Of a stretch of DNA of 64,000 nucleotides, positions 1 through 11,905 are shown piece after piece (within the stretch, counting starts at the first letter, position 1; each line of letters begins with the position of its first letter). Origin of the DNA: Diphasiastrum complanatum (taxonomy: Eukaryota; Streptophyta; Lycopodiopsida; Lycopodiales; Lycopodiaceae); assembly GCA_029204225.1 (NCBI GenBank), contig MU831925.1:32706-96705 (forward strand), in the 5' to 3' direction. Both the position numbers and the translations under genes were made by a program. The notes beneath the pieces are model-generated. The model was not told the DNA's origin. It worked only from the letters and a program-made list of their open reading frames with translations, and searched no databases.

Positions 1-818
1 TCAGACGAGGAGACTGGCGAACTTTGGACCTAATAAGTTGACAAGTTTTTGTTGGGAAAGGAAAGTTTGTTATAGGCTTTCTCTGGACCAGCAATGATGA
101 GGAAACATATGAGTACGCTGGCTTGTGTTACGTGTAAGGCAGCTGATCAATGAAGGAACTGTGAAAGTTGAGTCTTGCATGAGAGACTTGGTATTTCGAA
201 CGGACGCTAAGGGACAGTTCGCGTTGAGATCGGATTAGTGCAAACTCTGGGTGCATGTTTCTGATTCAAAGAGAGCTACTTGAAGCCAAGCTCGATGTAC
301 ACTTCTTGTTTTGACTGTGAGGCAACTGACCGTGATGGAATTGTGAAAGTCAAGTTTTGCGCGACGGACATGGTGCTTCAAACAAACGCGAAGAGATAGT
401 TCGGATGCGGATCAAACTGGTGCGACCCTTTGGCTTTCCACGAGGTCAATGGTTACATTTGGGCTGATTCAAAGAGCTACTTCAAGCTAAGTGAGAGGTG
501 CATTGCGGAGTACTCAATCTTTGCCTACCTTAAAGAGCCAAGATGGAAAAGTATCAAGATCAGGCTTGGACAAGGAGAGAAATCAAGGTGCAGAAGCAAC
601 AAGGCACGGAGTGGACCATAAAGTGGGCAATCAAACGATAAATCCTTCGGCTCAGGGAGCCTTGATACCTGTGCGGAACTGAACAAATCTGGAACTCAGG
701 GAGCTCAACACAAAGTGCATCAAGCACAAATCAGGAGCTCAAAGGAGTTCCAAAGTCTAAAGTCAGAAGCGACAGGGGCGAACATTTCAAAGAAAGGCCT
801 CTGTCACCAGTTAATAGG
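1..818 (+). repeat. Internal 3' region of a family A LTR element (partial)
   Basis: This stretch is a near-identical copy of 22359-23176 (offset about 22,358, scattered single-base differences), which lies just upstream of a 3' LTR of family A. It holds no convincing protein: the 63-residue frames in it also occur in the second copy but have no recognisable domain and overlap each other. It is the 3' internal part of a second A element that runs off the left edge of the window and is broken at 818 by a reverse-strand A LTR. Confidence 0.8.
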
Positions 819-2062
819 TGTAGCGCAGGCATCTCAAAGGGAGCCGGGAACCACGACTTAGCTTCCCAGCCTTCAACTCTTGCCATCCAAACCCACTTGA
901 CATACAAGCAGCCAACTCGCCAACAACGATCAGACTTAACCAACTTGAAGTTCCGAAAACCAACATTGAGATCCAACCTGGCGCCATGCCAGATCGGGGG
1001 TCCTGACGTGGGTGACTTCCCTCCAAGCAAGCCGCCCGACATACATCAAACTTAACCAACTCGAAGCTTCGTTACAAACGAGTAACATCCATTCCAAGCG
1101 ACCGGTCTGACTTACATCAGACTTAACCAACTGAAAGCTTCGTCACGAGCGCTGGAAGCCAACCTGGCGCCACGCCAGACTGGACAGCCATAAACAGGTA
1201 ACATCCACCCAAGCAAGCCATCCAACTCAGCCGACAGGTTAGAGCCCGTTCCCCAAGAGCTTAACCCATTCACGTTCATGCAAGGAACACTCAGAACCAC
1301 AAGCCGCGACAGATATGGAAACAACCAGTTCTTGGACCAAATGGTCCCGACAGCATACCGCTGGTGCCACGGACCGAATGGTCCCGACGGCATACCGCTG
1401 GCGTCCCGGGATACGACCCTCAGCTATGTGCCAAGTTAAAAATTTTGAAAGCGGCCTTACAACTGGCGCTTTTACCGAACACTGAAACCCAGAAGGTAAT
1501 CAGAGTCAGTTTGAGGAAAATCCCACCTTATTGATAAATCTGAGAAGGTTACATTTCAAGTGTGTGACCGACCCTAGTCTTCGGGGCGCTAGCATGCCAA
1601 GGCGAGAGCCATGACAACATTCCAGCAAGGGAGGCTGAGACTTGGTTGGAGCTCGCCCTGAGTCGCAACCCGCACTCCCCTATAGTATTGGTGTGATTCG
1701 GCACCCCCCTCATACCAAGCACTCTACCCAAACTGGTAAAGCACGTTTTTCTCTCTCTAGGATTTTCTCTTTCTAGAAAGTCATTTTCTCTCTCTAGATT
1801 TTATTGATCCCCAGGCTTCCTTTAATCATGCCTAGATCGTGTGAGGTGATTGCACATCGATTTGAGCTCTCTGGACTTCGCTAGAACCGATCAAAGATTT
1901 TCAGCCATAGGAACTTGGCGCCGGCTGGATTCTGGTCACAGTGGCGCCGGGAGCGGCGCCGGCGCCATTGGCGCCGGGAGCAGCAGGGGCGCTGCTTGCG
2001 CCGGGGACATAGCTGGCGCCGACAGCGCCGGAAGTAAAGCTTGTAAAGGTAGCTTTACAACA
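819..2062 (-). repeat. Family A LTR, reverse orientation, nearly complete
   Basis: Begins TGTAGCGCAGG and ends CTTTACAACA, which are the reverse complements of the 3' and 5' ends of the A LTR defined at 23434-24748. About 1.24 kb. It contains the GGCGCC-rich block near 1930-2035, the CTAGAGAGAGAAAA-type repeats near 1750-1800 and the 72-bp subrepeats. No matching 5-bp duplication is seen at its two ends, so it is either a solo LTR with damaged flanks or a recombination product. Confidence 0.8.
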
Positions 2063-2496
2063 ACTGGCTCTAACCTGTCGGCTGAGTTGGATGATGGCTT
2101 GCTTGGGTGGAAGTTACCTGTTTATGGCTGTCCAGTCTGGCGTGGCGCCAGGTTGGCTTCCAGCGCTCGTGACGAAGCTTTCAGTTGGTTAAGTCTGATG
2201 TAAGTCAGACCGCTTGCTTGGAATGGATGTTACTCGTTTGTAACGAAGCTTCGAGTTGGTCAAGTTTGATGTATGTCGGGCGGCTTGCTTGGAGGGAAGT
2301 CACCCACATCGGGACCCCCGATCTGGCATGGCGCCAGGTTGGATCTCAATGTTGGTTTTCGGAACTTCAATTTGGTTAAGTCTGATCGTTGTTGGCAAGT
2401 TGGCTACTTGTATGTCAAGTGAGTTTGGATGGCAAGAGTTGAAAGCTGGGAAGCTAAGTCGTGGTTCCCGACTCCCTTTGGGATGCCTGCGCTACA
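2063..2496 (+). repeat. Family A LTR, 3' fragment, forward orientation
   Basis: Matches the last ~430 bp of the forward A LTR, ending GCGCTACA at 2496. It abuts the reverse LTR head to head at 2062. It is probably the remains of the 3' LTR of the element whose internal region is at 1-818. Confidence 0.75.
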
Positions 2497-3126
2497 GCAG
2501 CCCCTGCCAGAAGGAAGAGCACCAATAGAGTGCAAAAGAAGAAACAAAACGTTGACAGAAGTGTCAGATTCAAGGCAAGGTTCGTAGCTAAAGGATACTC
2601 ACAAAGGTATGGAATAACATATGACATGGGTCTGACGTTCAGTAGTGGTCATGATTTCATCCTACACAACTACAGCGACGCTAGTTGGGGCAGCTGCAGA
2701 GACAGTGGGAAATCTACTACAAGTGGCTGTTCAATTCTATGTGGAGCAGCAGTAAACTGGATTTGTAAAAAACAGACCCTGGTAGCCCAATCAACCTGTG
2801 AAGCTGAATACATTATAGCCTCAAGAAATGCAAACGAGGTGACCTGGCTAAACATGATGATTGAAGCCATTGGCATGAGAAGAAGTCAGGAATCAGAAAT
2901 TCTAAAAGTTGATTGCCAAAGTGCCATCGATCTTACACATGACCCTGTCTTCCATTCAAAGACAAAGCACATTCCTCTAAAATACCACCATATCAGAGAT
3001 TTGGTGTCAAAAGCAGAGGTGAGCGTAAAGCATGTCAGATCAAAAGACATGGTAGCCGATATTCTAATGAAGGCATTGGACAAACCACTCTTCCACAAAC
3101 ATAGAAGCAGCTTGGGAATAGGCTGA
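2497..3126 (+). pseudogene. Ty1/copia pol remnant: RT scrap joined to RNase H
   Basis: The reading frame has a short copia RT piece (residues like FKARFVAKGYSQRYGI near 2570-2620). It jumps directly to a copia RNase H domain beginning YSDASWGSC near 2670, followed by AEYIIASRNA, then a C-terminal tail with SKTKHIPLKYHHIRD and VADILMKALDKP. The catalytic RT core including the YVDD box is missing, so there is an internal deletion near 2635-2655. It starts right after the A LTR fragment and ends about 20 bp before a purine tract and a likely LTR. RNase H acts in the element's particle to remove template RNA; this copy is dead because the polymerase is gone. Confidence 0.85.
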
Positions 3127-3149
3127 GAACTGCTCAGTTCAAGAGGGAG

Positions 3150-3542
3150 TGAAGGAAGTGAACATTCGCACCTCTCTGAAGAGAACGTTTAACTTTTTGA
3201 CATCTGGCACTTGTCAAACAGCTCGCTACATCACGTACGTTCTAAGCAGTCAGAGCCACCAAACATAAAATCCAAAGTACAGAAGATCTCCTCCACAAAA
3301 ACTGTCCTATGAGAAGGAGACACTTGTCTCTCTACTTGCAACTAATACTATGTTTAGTTTAAGTGTAGTTAGAAGAAATCATTAGAGAGTGATTAAAAGA
3401 AAGATTGAGGGCCTGCATAAAAGCAGCCCAGACTCTCTCGTAAATAGCATGAGCAGTGAGAGAAGCAGAACACACTATATCGTTCTCCGTTCAAGAATAT
3501 AGAGGAGACTTCAGCTTTCAAGCTTGTGTTCAATCTTGTTCA
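3150..3542 (+). repeat. Probable 3' LTR of the copia remnant
   Basis: A purine-rich run AAGAGGGAG (3141-3149) directly precedes TGAAGGAAGTG, and the segment closes with CTTGTTCA, giving a short TGAA/TTCA inverted end. A possible promoter box CATAAAAG lies near 3416. The placement just after the RNase H frame fits a copia 3' LTR. No second copy is in the window, so the ends are inferred. Confidence 0.5.
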
Positions 3543-6500
3543 TAAATGATGCGATGCTCCCTTTCTAGTCTAAAAAATGGATAAATGTTCGTAAACTGTA
3601 TTCAAAGTGTAATAGGGAGAAAATAGGTAGTTGTCTACACATCAATTAAGTAATGTTTTTAGTTTTCTATTTTTTAATTTATATAATGTATATTAATTTA
3701 GTATAGTGAATGCTGGTCTAATATCTATGAATTACAAAAAATTCAGAGTAACAAATATGAGGTAGTATGAGAGAAAAAAATGTTGTTCAACAAATAAATA
3801 GGTTTGGAAAATATTGGAATAGAATTTGGGAACGTAAAATTTTTGAAAAGCGAAATGGCAGTTGCAAATTTCAATTTTCAAAGTTCAAACTTTATTCAGG
3901 AGAGACAGGCATAATCTCCCAGTTTATATACTTTGGAAGGAAATTGCCACTTCCATAACCACTACCTTTACTAACAACTAACGTACATAATTTCAAAAAA
4001 ATTTCGTTCCCAAATTTTATTTGCATAAGTTTAAAAAATGTTAGATTATTTTTACAAAACAGAAAATGTAGTTGTTACCAAAAAAGTTGAAAAAATTTGA
4101 TAGTGAATGTGCATTTGAAATGATTAAATGTACTGGAAACAAAATATATAAGTGAACACTTCTTACCTTGCAAATGTAACTTCTAAAATATTCTTCTATT
4201 TAATAGTTTACAAAATATTTTCAATTGCACATTTGATATTGTGCAATTGTAACTATCTTTTTGAGATAAACGTGATTATTTTTTTTATGGTCGTGAGTTT
4301 TTCCCTTGCAAGTCATGAATTAAATTCATTTTATAATTTTTTTTGTTATAGCAGAATGTGATGATATAGAATTATAACATCAATTACCCAATTACCCAAT
4401 AATTCAAATGATTTTGAATGACATGCTAAAATACCCATAAAAAAACTAGATATTTTAATTGCAACTCAAGGTATAAAAAAATCAGCATACAAGTTTTCCT
4501 TGGTACTAAAAATTCATGTTTTTTCTATTTCGGTCTACAAATTCATTGGAAAGTAATATGTTTGATTTTGAAAGTTTGTTGTGCAAAATTAATGAATTAT
4601 AAAGAGTGGTTATTTAGCTTATACAAAATTTGTTGAGATTTCATATACAAATTACTCATGGGATCAGTTGAGGAAGAAAATTCTTGGTCAAAACTGCCTT
4701 ATCATAGTTGATTCAGGCTAAAATTGTGTGGCTAGTTAAAATATCTGCTCCAGAAGAATGCCCCAACCATTAAGCTTCCTAGTTAGTCGTTGCTTTTGTA
4801 TAAGAGCAGGTTCTCACATGGTGGGGTGTGGGCCCAAGCCACCACTCAGGTACAAAAGCACCAAGCTTACTCCTTTTCCATGAGGAGAACACGTGATTCG
4901 AGCATCAATCCTTGCATTTTCCTTTTTATTCACAGATGAATTGTGTTTTCAACGATCCCTTTCTTGGCTAGGATTTGATGAGCATGAGCTTTCAACGAGG
5001 AATACGTTTCTTATGCTGGCAGATGGCTGAACGACCTTTTCATATGTAAAACAGCAAAATTGTGTTTAGCACAGACTCCAAAGCAGTGATACTCTTTATA
5101 GGAAAAAAGGTCTCCTCTTTCCAGAAATGATGGTCTCCCCTTGCTGTGCAGCGTGGATCAACCGATCAACCGCTCTTTGCTGGGAAATAAAGTGACAACC
5201 GCGTCGCTATCGAGGCCCCTCCTCGGACTGTGTACTCTCTCAGATCGACCTTCCGCAGACCATCGCCTCCTCTTGTAAAAGAGGCAATTTGCCAGCAAGT
5301 CCTTGCTAGTCGCCTCGATTTTATGCTGAAGTGAAGGGCCGTGATGTCTTGTCCAAACTAATTCTAATAATTCATTTTTTCTTCTTTGTGTAGCGCTTAG
5401 ATACTCAATCCTTTGAATCCGACAAGGATGACCACCGGTCTTACCAGCCTTGATCAGGTAAGAGTTAGGAGGGAGCTTATATCGTACGCTGCCGTCCAAC
5501 ATTAAAGTTCTTACCCACCCGTTGGCTTACCGAGTTTCCTCGGCAATTTCCAGTTGGTCAGCAAGACTAAACGTGGTGCGTATCGATTAGGAACTGTTGG
5601 GTCTTTCTGCAGACAGCTCGGTTCCCCCAGCCTACGGCTCATACAAAATAAAGTTGTTGTAATCCAGGATTCTGCACCGAAAGTTGTATGGCCTCATTTC
5701 TTGACATCTTTTTCATCAACTTTCGTATTCACGTTTGCCTATCGTATCCCGTACATGAAGGGTTCGAATTTCTTTCATGCTTTGAGATGCCCAAACCTCT
5801 GTTGTTCCGAGATATCTCTCTCACACTCACACACACAGACAGACTCTCTCTCACAGTACCCTTTGAACTCCGAGAATTGTAACTAACTAACGAACACGTG
5901 TGATCAGCAAAAGCAAGTCCTCGAGAACGTGCTCGAACTAAACACATTCTTAGAGACCTGGCTGAGGGATAAAAATGATGCTGCACATGAGCAAGCCTCC
6001 ACTTTTGATATCTCAACAAAGAAGTTGGGGGACTAAAGGTCTTCCTATTTAAAAAGATCTCAAGGAGGTAGACCTTCCTATAATGCAATTTTTTTTACAT
6101 GTGTTTTGGGCCAAAGGTCCATGTGAAAAAAGGTGCAATTTTTTTACACATACCTTCGAGCAACTAAAAGATACAAGTTTACATGTTTGCTAGCGAATGT
6201 GCTTGGGGGGTACCGGCATTTCCTTAACAAAAACGAAAATGCTTAAAGAATATTGCTCAACACTACAAGAGGACAAGCGATCTCCAAGGCTTTTTTTGAG
6301 CGTTTCTTTGAAAGAAAGTTTTTAAAATGAGTCACGGGGGGGAGCAGAATGCTCGAGCCTTAGGTCCGGTATTTGGCCTCGGAATAAACCTACCAAATTT
6401 GAACTTGGTTTTGAAACATTTATAGAGAGGGTTATAGAAATACCCCACGACCTCGGAACATACATCGAAATACTGAAGCTAATTTGGGGGGTATACCGAG

Positions 6501-6986
6501 GTTGACGTTGGTATAAGCCTATCATATTTGCACTTGTTTTTGACACATTTATAGAGAGGGGGTCTAGGTGGCCAGAGGCATTCCATGACACTCTGCTAAC
6601 CGAGGGGAATACCGAGACTGATGAAAAAATAGCCCCTCGGTGTAAACCACGGTATAAAACAGGATGTAAATGGATCTCACTTTTGGAATTTGTTGCCTAT
6701 CAACACATTGAATTCCATTTTCTATCAACTTTGGTTGCCATATGCACAAGTGAATAAAGAAATTTATGTATCACAAAAAAATGATGATCACAAATTGTGT
6801 ACTCACATGCATCGATTTCTTGTTCGATGTCAACTAGTCAATTAATAAAGTGTAATTGCATCTGTGAGCAATATGATTAATATCACAATGAATTGAAATA
6901 CATCGTACTGTCTCACTCATTCATTTGGTGGTTCATCATTATCATTTGCCGCATCATCATGTGACAAATCCGCCAACCAAATGAGT
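3543..6986. other. AT-rich DNA with no recognisable gene
   Basis: I see no coding region with a known domain. 3600-4700 is very AT-rich. 5810-5870 contains short TC and AC runs. 6370-6580 holds two degenerate copies of a ~150-bp unit (each with ACATTTATAGAGAGGG). Frames of up to ~119 residues occur at 5158-6088 but overlap on both strands and have no domain. Confidence 0.5.
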
Positions 6987-7331
6987 TGTAGCGCAGGCAT
7001 CCCAAAGGGAGTCAGGAACCACGACTTAGCTTCCCAGCCTTCAACTCTTGCCATCCAAACTCACTTGACATACAAGCAGCCAACTTGCCAACAACGATCA
7101 GACTTAACCAACTTGAAGTTCCGAAAACCAACATTGAGATCCAACCTGGCGCCATGCCAGATCGGGGGTCCCGATGTGGGTGACTTCCCTCCAAGCAAGC
7201 CGCCCGACATACATCAAACTTAACCAACTCGAAACTTCGTTACAAACGAGTAACATCCATTCCAAGCAAGTGGTCTGACTTACACCAGACTTAACCAACT
7301 AAAGGCTTCGTCACGAGCGCTGGAAGCCAAC
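6987..7331 (-). repeat. Outer reverse A LTR, first fragment
   Basis: Starts TGTAGCGCAGG and follows the reverse A LTR for 345 bp to GGAAGCCAAC, where the forward A element begins. Its continuation lies at 24749-25163 and 36659-36700. About 390 bp of the reverse LTR expected between 7331 and 24749 is absent, which explains why the A element has no matching target duplication. Confidence 0.7.
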
Positions 7332-8325
7332 TGTTGTAAAGCTATCTTTACAAGCTTTACTTCCGGCGCCATCAGCGCCAGCTATGTCCCGGCGCCGCTC
7401 CCGGCGCCACTGTGAAGAGAATCCAGCCGGCGCCAAGTTCCTATGGCTGAAAATCTTTGATCGGTTCTAGCGGAGTCCAGAGAGCTCAGATCGATGTGCA
7501 ATCACCTCACACGATCTAGGCATGATTAAAGGAAGCCTGGGGATCAATAAAATCTAGAGAGAGAAAATGACTTTCTAGAAAGAGAAAATCCTAGAGAGAG
7601 AAAAACGTGCTTTACCAGCTTGGGTAGCGTGCTTGGTATGAGAGGGGGTGCCGAATCACACCAATACTATAGGGGAGTGCGGGTTGCGACTCAGGGCGAG
7701 CTCCAACCAAGTCTCAGTCTCCCTTGCTGGATTGTTGTCATGGCTCTCACCTTGGCATGCTAGCGCCCCGGAGACTAGGGTCAGTCACACACTTGAAATG
7801 TAACCTTATCAGATTTATCAATAAAGTGGGATTTTTCTCAAACTGACTCTGATTACCTTCTGGGTTTCAGTGTTCGGTAAAAGCGCCAGTTGTAAGGCCG
7901 CTTTCAAAATTTTTAACTTGGCACATAGCTGAGGGTCGTATCCTGGGACGCCAGCGGTATGCCGTCGGGACAATTCGGTCCGTGGCGCCAGCGGTATGCT
8001 GTCGGGACCATTTGGTCCAGGAACTGGTTGTTTCCATATCTGTCGCGGCTTGTGGTTCTGAGTGTTCCTTGCATGAACGTGAATGGGTTAAGCTCTTGGG
8101 GAACGGGCTCTAACCTGTCGGCTGAGTTGGATGGCTTGCTTGGGTGGATGTTACCTGTTTATGGCTGTCCAGTCTGGCGTGGCGCCAGGTTGGCTTCCAG
8201 CGCTCGTGACGAAGCTTTCAGTTGGTTAAGTTTGATGTAAGTCAGACCGCTTGCTTGGAATGGATGTTACTCGTTTGTAATGAAGCTTCGAGTTGGTTAA
8301 GTTTGATGTATGTCGGGTGGCTTGC
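7332..8325 (+). repeat. Family A LTR unit 1 (3'-truncated)
   Basis: Begins TGTTGTAAAGC and follows the forward A LTR to GTCGGGTGGCTTGC, where the next TGTTGTAAAGC starts. The last ~225 bp of a full LTR are missing. It retains the GGCGCC block and the AGAGAGAAAA repeats that units 2 and 3 have lost. Confidence 0.75.
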
Positions 8326-8554
8326 TGTTGTAAAGCTACCTTTACAAGCTTTACTTCCGGCGCCATAGGCGCCAGCTATGTCCCCGGCGCCAGCAGCGCC
8401 CCTGCTGCTCCCGGCGCCAATGGCTTTACCAGCTTGGGTAGAATGCTTGGTATGGGGGGGGTGCCGAATCACACCAATACTATAGGGGAGTGCGGGTTGC
8501 GACTCAGGGCGAGCTCCAACCAAGTTCAGCCTCCCTTGCTGGAATGTTGTCATG

Positions 8555-9474
8555 TGTTGCGCCGGCGCCTCAAAGGGCGCTGGGACTTGAGCGTTTTCCC
8601 CAACACGCGCTTAAGTCTAACATTCATCCATCATGCACTTACGTAAAAGCCAACTCAGAATCGTAACAAGCTTAACCATTCAGACTTAAGAAAACTGGAA
8701 TCCCAACCAACCCGAAAGCCAACTCAGAATCCGTCCCCAAAAGGTAACCAAAGGCAAAGACAAGCCACACATGAAACCCAAGGCATAGTGGTCGCCAAAC
8801 TGACCAATTGGCATAGTGGCAAGCCCCATGTCGGTGACAGGGACCCTTAGGCGCCAGCGACGCAAAAAGGTTGTAGTAAGGGTCCTTCCACTTGGACCAG
8901 TCCCGGAGGCGAAACCGAAATGGTAATCATCCCCAAGGATCAACTTTATTAGATTTGGAAGAGGTTACATTCATACATAGACTGACCGGTCTCGGGGCCA
9001 CCAACACGTGCTGGGCATTGTGCCTGGCTCGTGCTGGTAGAGGGAGCTGAGACCTGGCGACTGGATTCCTGGCGCTGGTTGAGCTGCCCAAGTTTCTGTC
9101 TGCCGGACTCCCCCTATAGTTCTGCTGTGATTCGGCGCACCCCCTCTGGTTTGAAACATAGTGCTTTCTGGTAAAGCACGCTTTTTAGGACTTAGTTTTT
9201 ATTTTGCTGATTAAGCCTGGCAAGCCTGGCAGAATCAGTCTGGCTCCCGGACATGGGTCCCGGGAGCCGTCCCGGCGGCCGAATCAACCTGCTTTCCTGA
9301 CTAGGCCATGACTCGAGCTCCAGAGCTAGCTCATGACTTTGTGACTACTTGACTGGCTCACCACAGGTCGGAGGCTCAGTCCTTGACATTCTAACTTGCT
9401 CTGGGACCTTAGGGAGTGTCACCCCTTTGAGTCTTACAGGGCACGCTGGGTGCACCCAAGTCAGCTTTACAACA
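8555..9474 (-). repeat. 3' LTR of B(-)
   Basis: 920 bp, TGTTGCGCC...TTTACAACA on the plus strand. It is adjacent to the purine tract complement TCCTCCCCTC at 9475-9484. Confidence 0.9.
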
Positions 9475-9484
9475 TCCTCCCCTC
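9475..9484 (-). other. Polypurine tract of B(-)
   Basis: Reads GAGGGGAGGA on the minus strand immediately before the 3' LTR. The same tract is found in B(+) at 34056-34065 and in B' at 26082-26091. Confidence 0.8.
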
Positions 9485-9841
9485 GTTTGAGAAAGCTGAT
9501 GTCCTCATCAGGGCCAAACTAGAACCTAAGACTCATGGCACGGGCTTAATTCACCGGCCAGACTTTAGTCACATATACAAGGGCACGGGCTTGATTCACC
9601 GGCCAAAGGAAACCAACTGTAAAGCAGAGTAATGATATTGTGTTTTACACCCAGCACAGGAAAAGTGTGGATCTAGTTCACTTACGTAAAACCTGTGTGA
9701 AGCTGCTGCACTTAGACATCAAATTGAAGCTCACTCCTCAATGAGAAATGCGGCTTACTTTATTAGCATGAAAGAAAAAGGTACTCACGGCTCCCTTAAG
9801 CCTCAGATATGTCGTTGTCGTCGCACATCTGGATGAGTCCC

Positions 9842-11905
9842 CTAGGACTCTAGATATTTCGTTTGGTCGTCCAGGTTGAGCTCCTCGAGCTCTGCATCGG
9901 CACTTAGATTCACCTTTGACGTAGAAACTGCAGGCAATTTTGGCTCCATTTGTTCCCGTGCCAGCTGGTCTGTCACTGTTGGTTGTCCTTCGTTAAATAG
10001 GTGAATGAGATTGGGAGGAATGGTTGGCTCAGGTTCATTTGTGTCGTTCTTTTCTAGTTGGTCCCCTGGCACAGCTCTGACGACACAAGGTCTCCTGCCA
10101 TTATATAATAACACAAGGTTAACCCCTTTTGCCAAGAAGGCCACCACATGTTCGTTAAACCAACTTAATCCCAAAATAGCGTCGAAGGCATCCATCTTCA
10201 AGATTGTGAACGTTAGTCGATTCTTCCAGGCTCCCAGAGAGATTGGTAAGTTGGTTGCCAATCTACAAGTGGTCATTGTACCTTTCGCGGTCTCCACACA
10301 AATAGGAGTCACATTTTCTTCACATTGGATGTCCAATTCTCCTGTCAGTTTTTCTGACAAGTAGTTATGAGACGCCCCCAGGTCTACCATGAAGTAAATG
10401 ATCCTGCCTTGAATACAGCCTTTCAGGTACAATAACTTGGATCCTCTCGCAGGAGTCGCCATAAGGTGTTCACGATAAGCCGCAAGTGCCCCTATCTGTT
10501 GCAAGGCATTCAGGTCAGACTCCGTCAAATCCGTTTCTGGGTCCTCTTCATCATCTTGTTCACCATCTTCTTGATCAAATGCCTCTCTCTCCATCCTATC
10601 AAATCCTTCAATGGCAGCCATGATTTGCTTATTCAATGGTTTGGGGCATGATCTCCAAGAGTGACCTTGCTGATGACAGTTGAAGCAACGCATGGAACTG
10701 CCCACTGTTGGTGAGCTGTTGCTGTGACTAGTCGAAGATCCAACATTGTTTCTTCTCTGGAACATGTTCCCTCCATTGTTGCCTTGGTTGCCAAACCTTG
10801 TTTTTGTTGGGAATTTATTCACGCTACTCGAGGCTTGGTTGCCATTTGGAGCTGAGTCCCCTCTTGAAAAGAAGCTCGGACTCGGTCTGGATCCACTAAA
10901 TACTCTTGTTGAGGTTGCGGGAGCAGCTGGTGCCAATGTGCTCTCATAATCACAAACCATTTCAGCCGCTCGAATAGTTGAATTGAAATCATGGGGCATG
11001 TAGCTGTCTATCGCACGTCGGGTCCAGGATTGCATTCCAGACAATAGGTAATGAGTTTTGTCCGCCTCGGACATATCTTCAATAACCCATACACTCTGTC
11101 TGAATCTATTGAGGTACTCTCGCAATGACCCTTTCTGTTTGAGCCCCGATAATTCTGTCCTCAATCTCATGTGTGAATCCTTCGGTATGAACTCCTCTCG
11201 TAACGCGGCTTTGAATGCGTCCCATGTTTGAAAATGCATTCCTGCCATCCGGTACCAATTTGTAGTGTAGCCCTCAAAATATGCTAATGCCAAGTCAGTT
11301 CTTTCTTCCTCAGGAGTGTTCATTAGACGGAAGTAATGGTCCATGTGAAACAACCAATCTTCCACAACTCGAATATCACGCTCTCCTTTGAAAGTAGGTG
11401 GTGCTTTCACTTTGGCAGTCTTTCTTGGGCCCTCCGTGGTTCGCGCTCGTGGTTCTCTTGGTATCTGTGGAGGAGGCGCCACTGCATTCTCCCTAGTTGC
11501 TTCCAACTCTTCAAACCTGGCTTCGAGCTGTGTTAGCCCGTCTCTCATTTCTCTAGCAAGGTTAATTTGGGTAAGATTCATGGCTCGCAAGGATGTTTGC
11601 CATTCTTTCCTTTCGGTTTCTCTATCCTTCTTCACCTCGCTAAGCATAGCCGTCATTGCGCTTGATAAGTATTGCCGCATCTTCACTTCAAAGAGGTCCT
11701 GTTGTGCCTCTGGCAAGGGTTCATCTCTTGGTGTAGGTTCAGAAGGGCCACCCATCTCTTCATGGAGGGGCGCCACTGTGGAGTGCATACGCTCTTTCTT
11801 TCTCGACTTGGACCTGGTGCCATTTCGATGCATGCGAGAGCTGTATTCTCGAGTCAGCTCTTCTCCGTCCGTCAGTGCTCGTAACTCTTCAAGATGGTCC
11901 TCCAT
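9842..11905 (-). CDS. Gag-protease protein of B(-), intact
   Basis: A 687-residue protein. Gag would coat element RNA in cytoplasmic particles and the protease would cut the product. In order: a charged N-terminus, a retrotransposon gag core (about 170-320, starting near FKGERDIRVVEDWLFHMDHY), a Ser/Asn-rich linker, a CX2CX4HX4C zinc knuckle (C407, C410, H415, C420), an acidic segment with an EEDPETDLTES run, and a retropepsin domain (about 489-590) with VDLGASHNYL as active-site motif and ILGLSWF later. The ORF stops about 100 residues after the protease; nothing follows before the 3' LTR except ~360 bp of non-coding DNA. It is nearly identical to the protein at 31485-33518, which argues that coding capacity is kept. 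The active-site residue after Asp is Leu, as in some plant gypsy lineages. Confidence 0.9.
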   Translation of the reverse strand: MEDHLEELRALTDGEELTREYSSRMHRNGTRSKSRKKERMHSTVAPLHEEMGGPSEPTPRDEPLPEAQQDLFEVKMRQYLSSAMTAMLSEVKKDRETERKEWQTSLRAMNLTQINLAREMRDGLTQLEARFEELEATRENAVAPPPQIPREPRARTTEGPRKTAKVKAPPTFKGERDIRVVEDWLFHMDHYFRLMNTPEEERTDLALAYFEGYTTNWYRMAGMHFQTWDAFKAALREEFIPKDSHMRLRTELSGLKQKGSLREYLNRFRQSVWVIEDMSEADKTHYLLSGMQSWTRRAIDSYMPHDFNSTIRAAEMVCDYESTLAPAAPATSTRVFSGSRPSPSFFSRGDSAPNGNQASSSVNKFPTKTRFGNQGNNGGNMFQRRNNVGSSTSHSNSSPTVGSSMRCFNCHQQGHSWRSCPKPLNKQIMAAIEGFDRMEREAFDQEDGEQDDEEDPETDLTESDLNALQQIGALAAYREHLMATPARGSKLLYLKGCIQGRIIYFMVDLGASHNYLSEKLTGELDIQCEENVTPICVETAKGTMTTCRLATNLPISLGAWKNRLTFTILKMDAFDAILGLSWFNEHVVAFLAKGVNLVLLYNGRRPCVVRAVPGDQLEKNDTNEPEPTIPPNLIHLFNEGQPTVTDQLAREQMEPKLPAVSTSKVNLSADAELEELNLDDQTKYLES

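Noticed and set aside
811-2528. Families of 60-117-residue ORFs that recur many times (MVKFDVCRAACLEGSH..., MPSGPFGPW..., MILGDDYHFGF..., MFQTRGGAPNH...)
   Set aside because: They fall in the A and B LTRs and recur only because the LTRs do. They overlap in several frames on both strands and have no domain, so they are not evidence of genes.
4800-4900. tRNA or SINE-like segment near 4805-4870
   Set aside because: No A-box/B-box pair or cloverleaf could be made out by eye.
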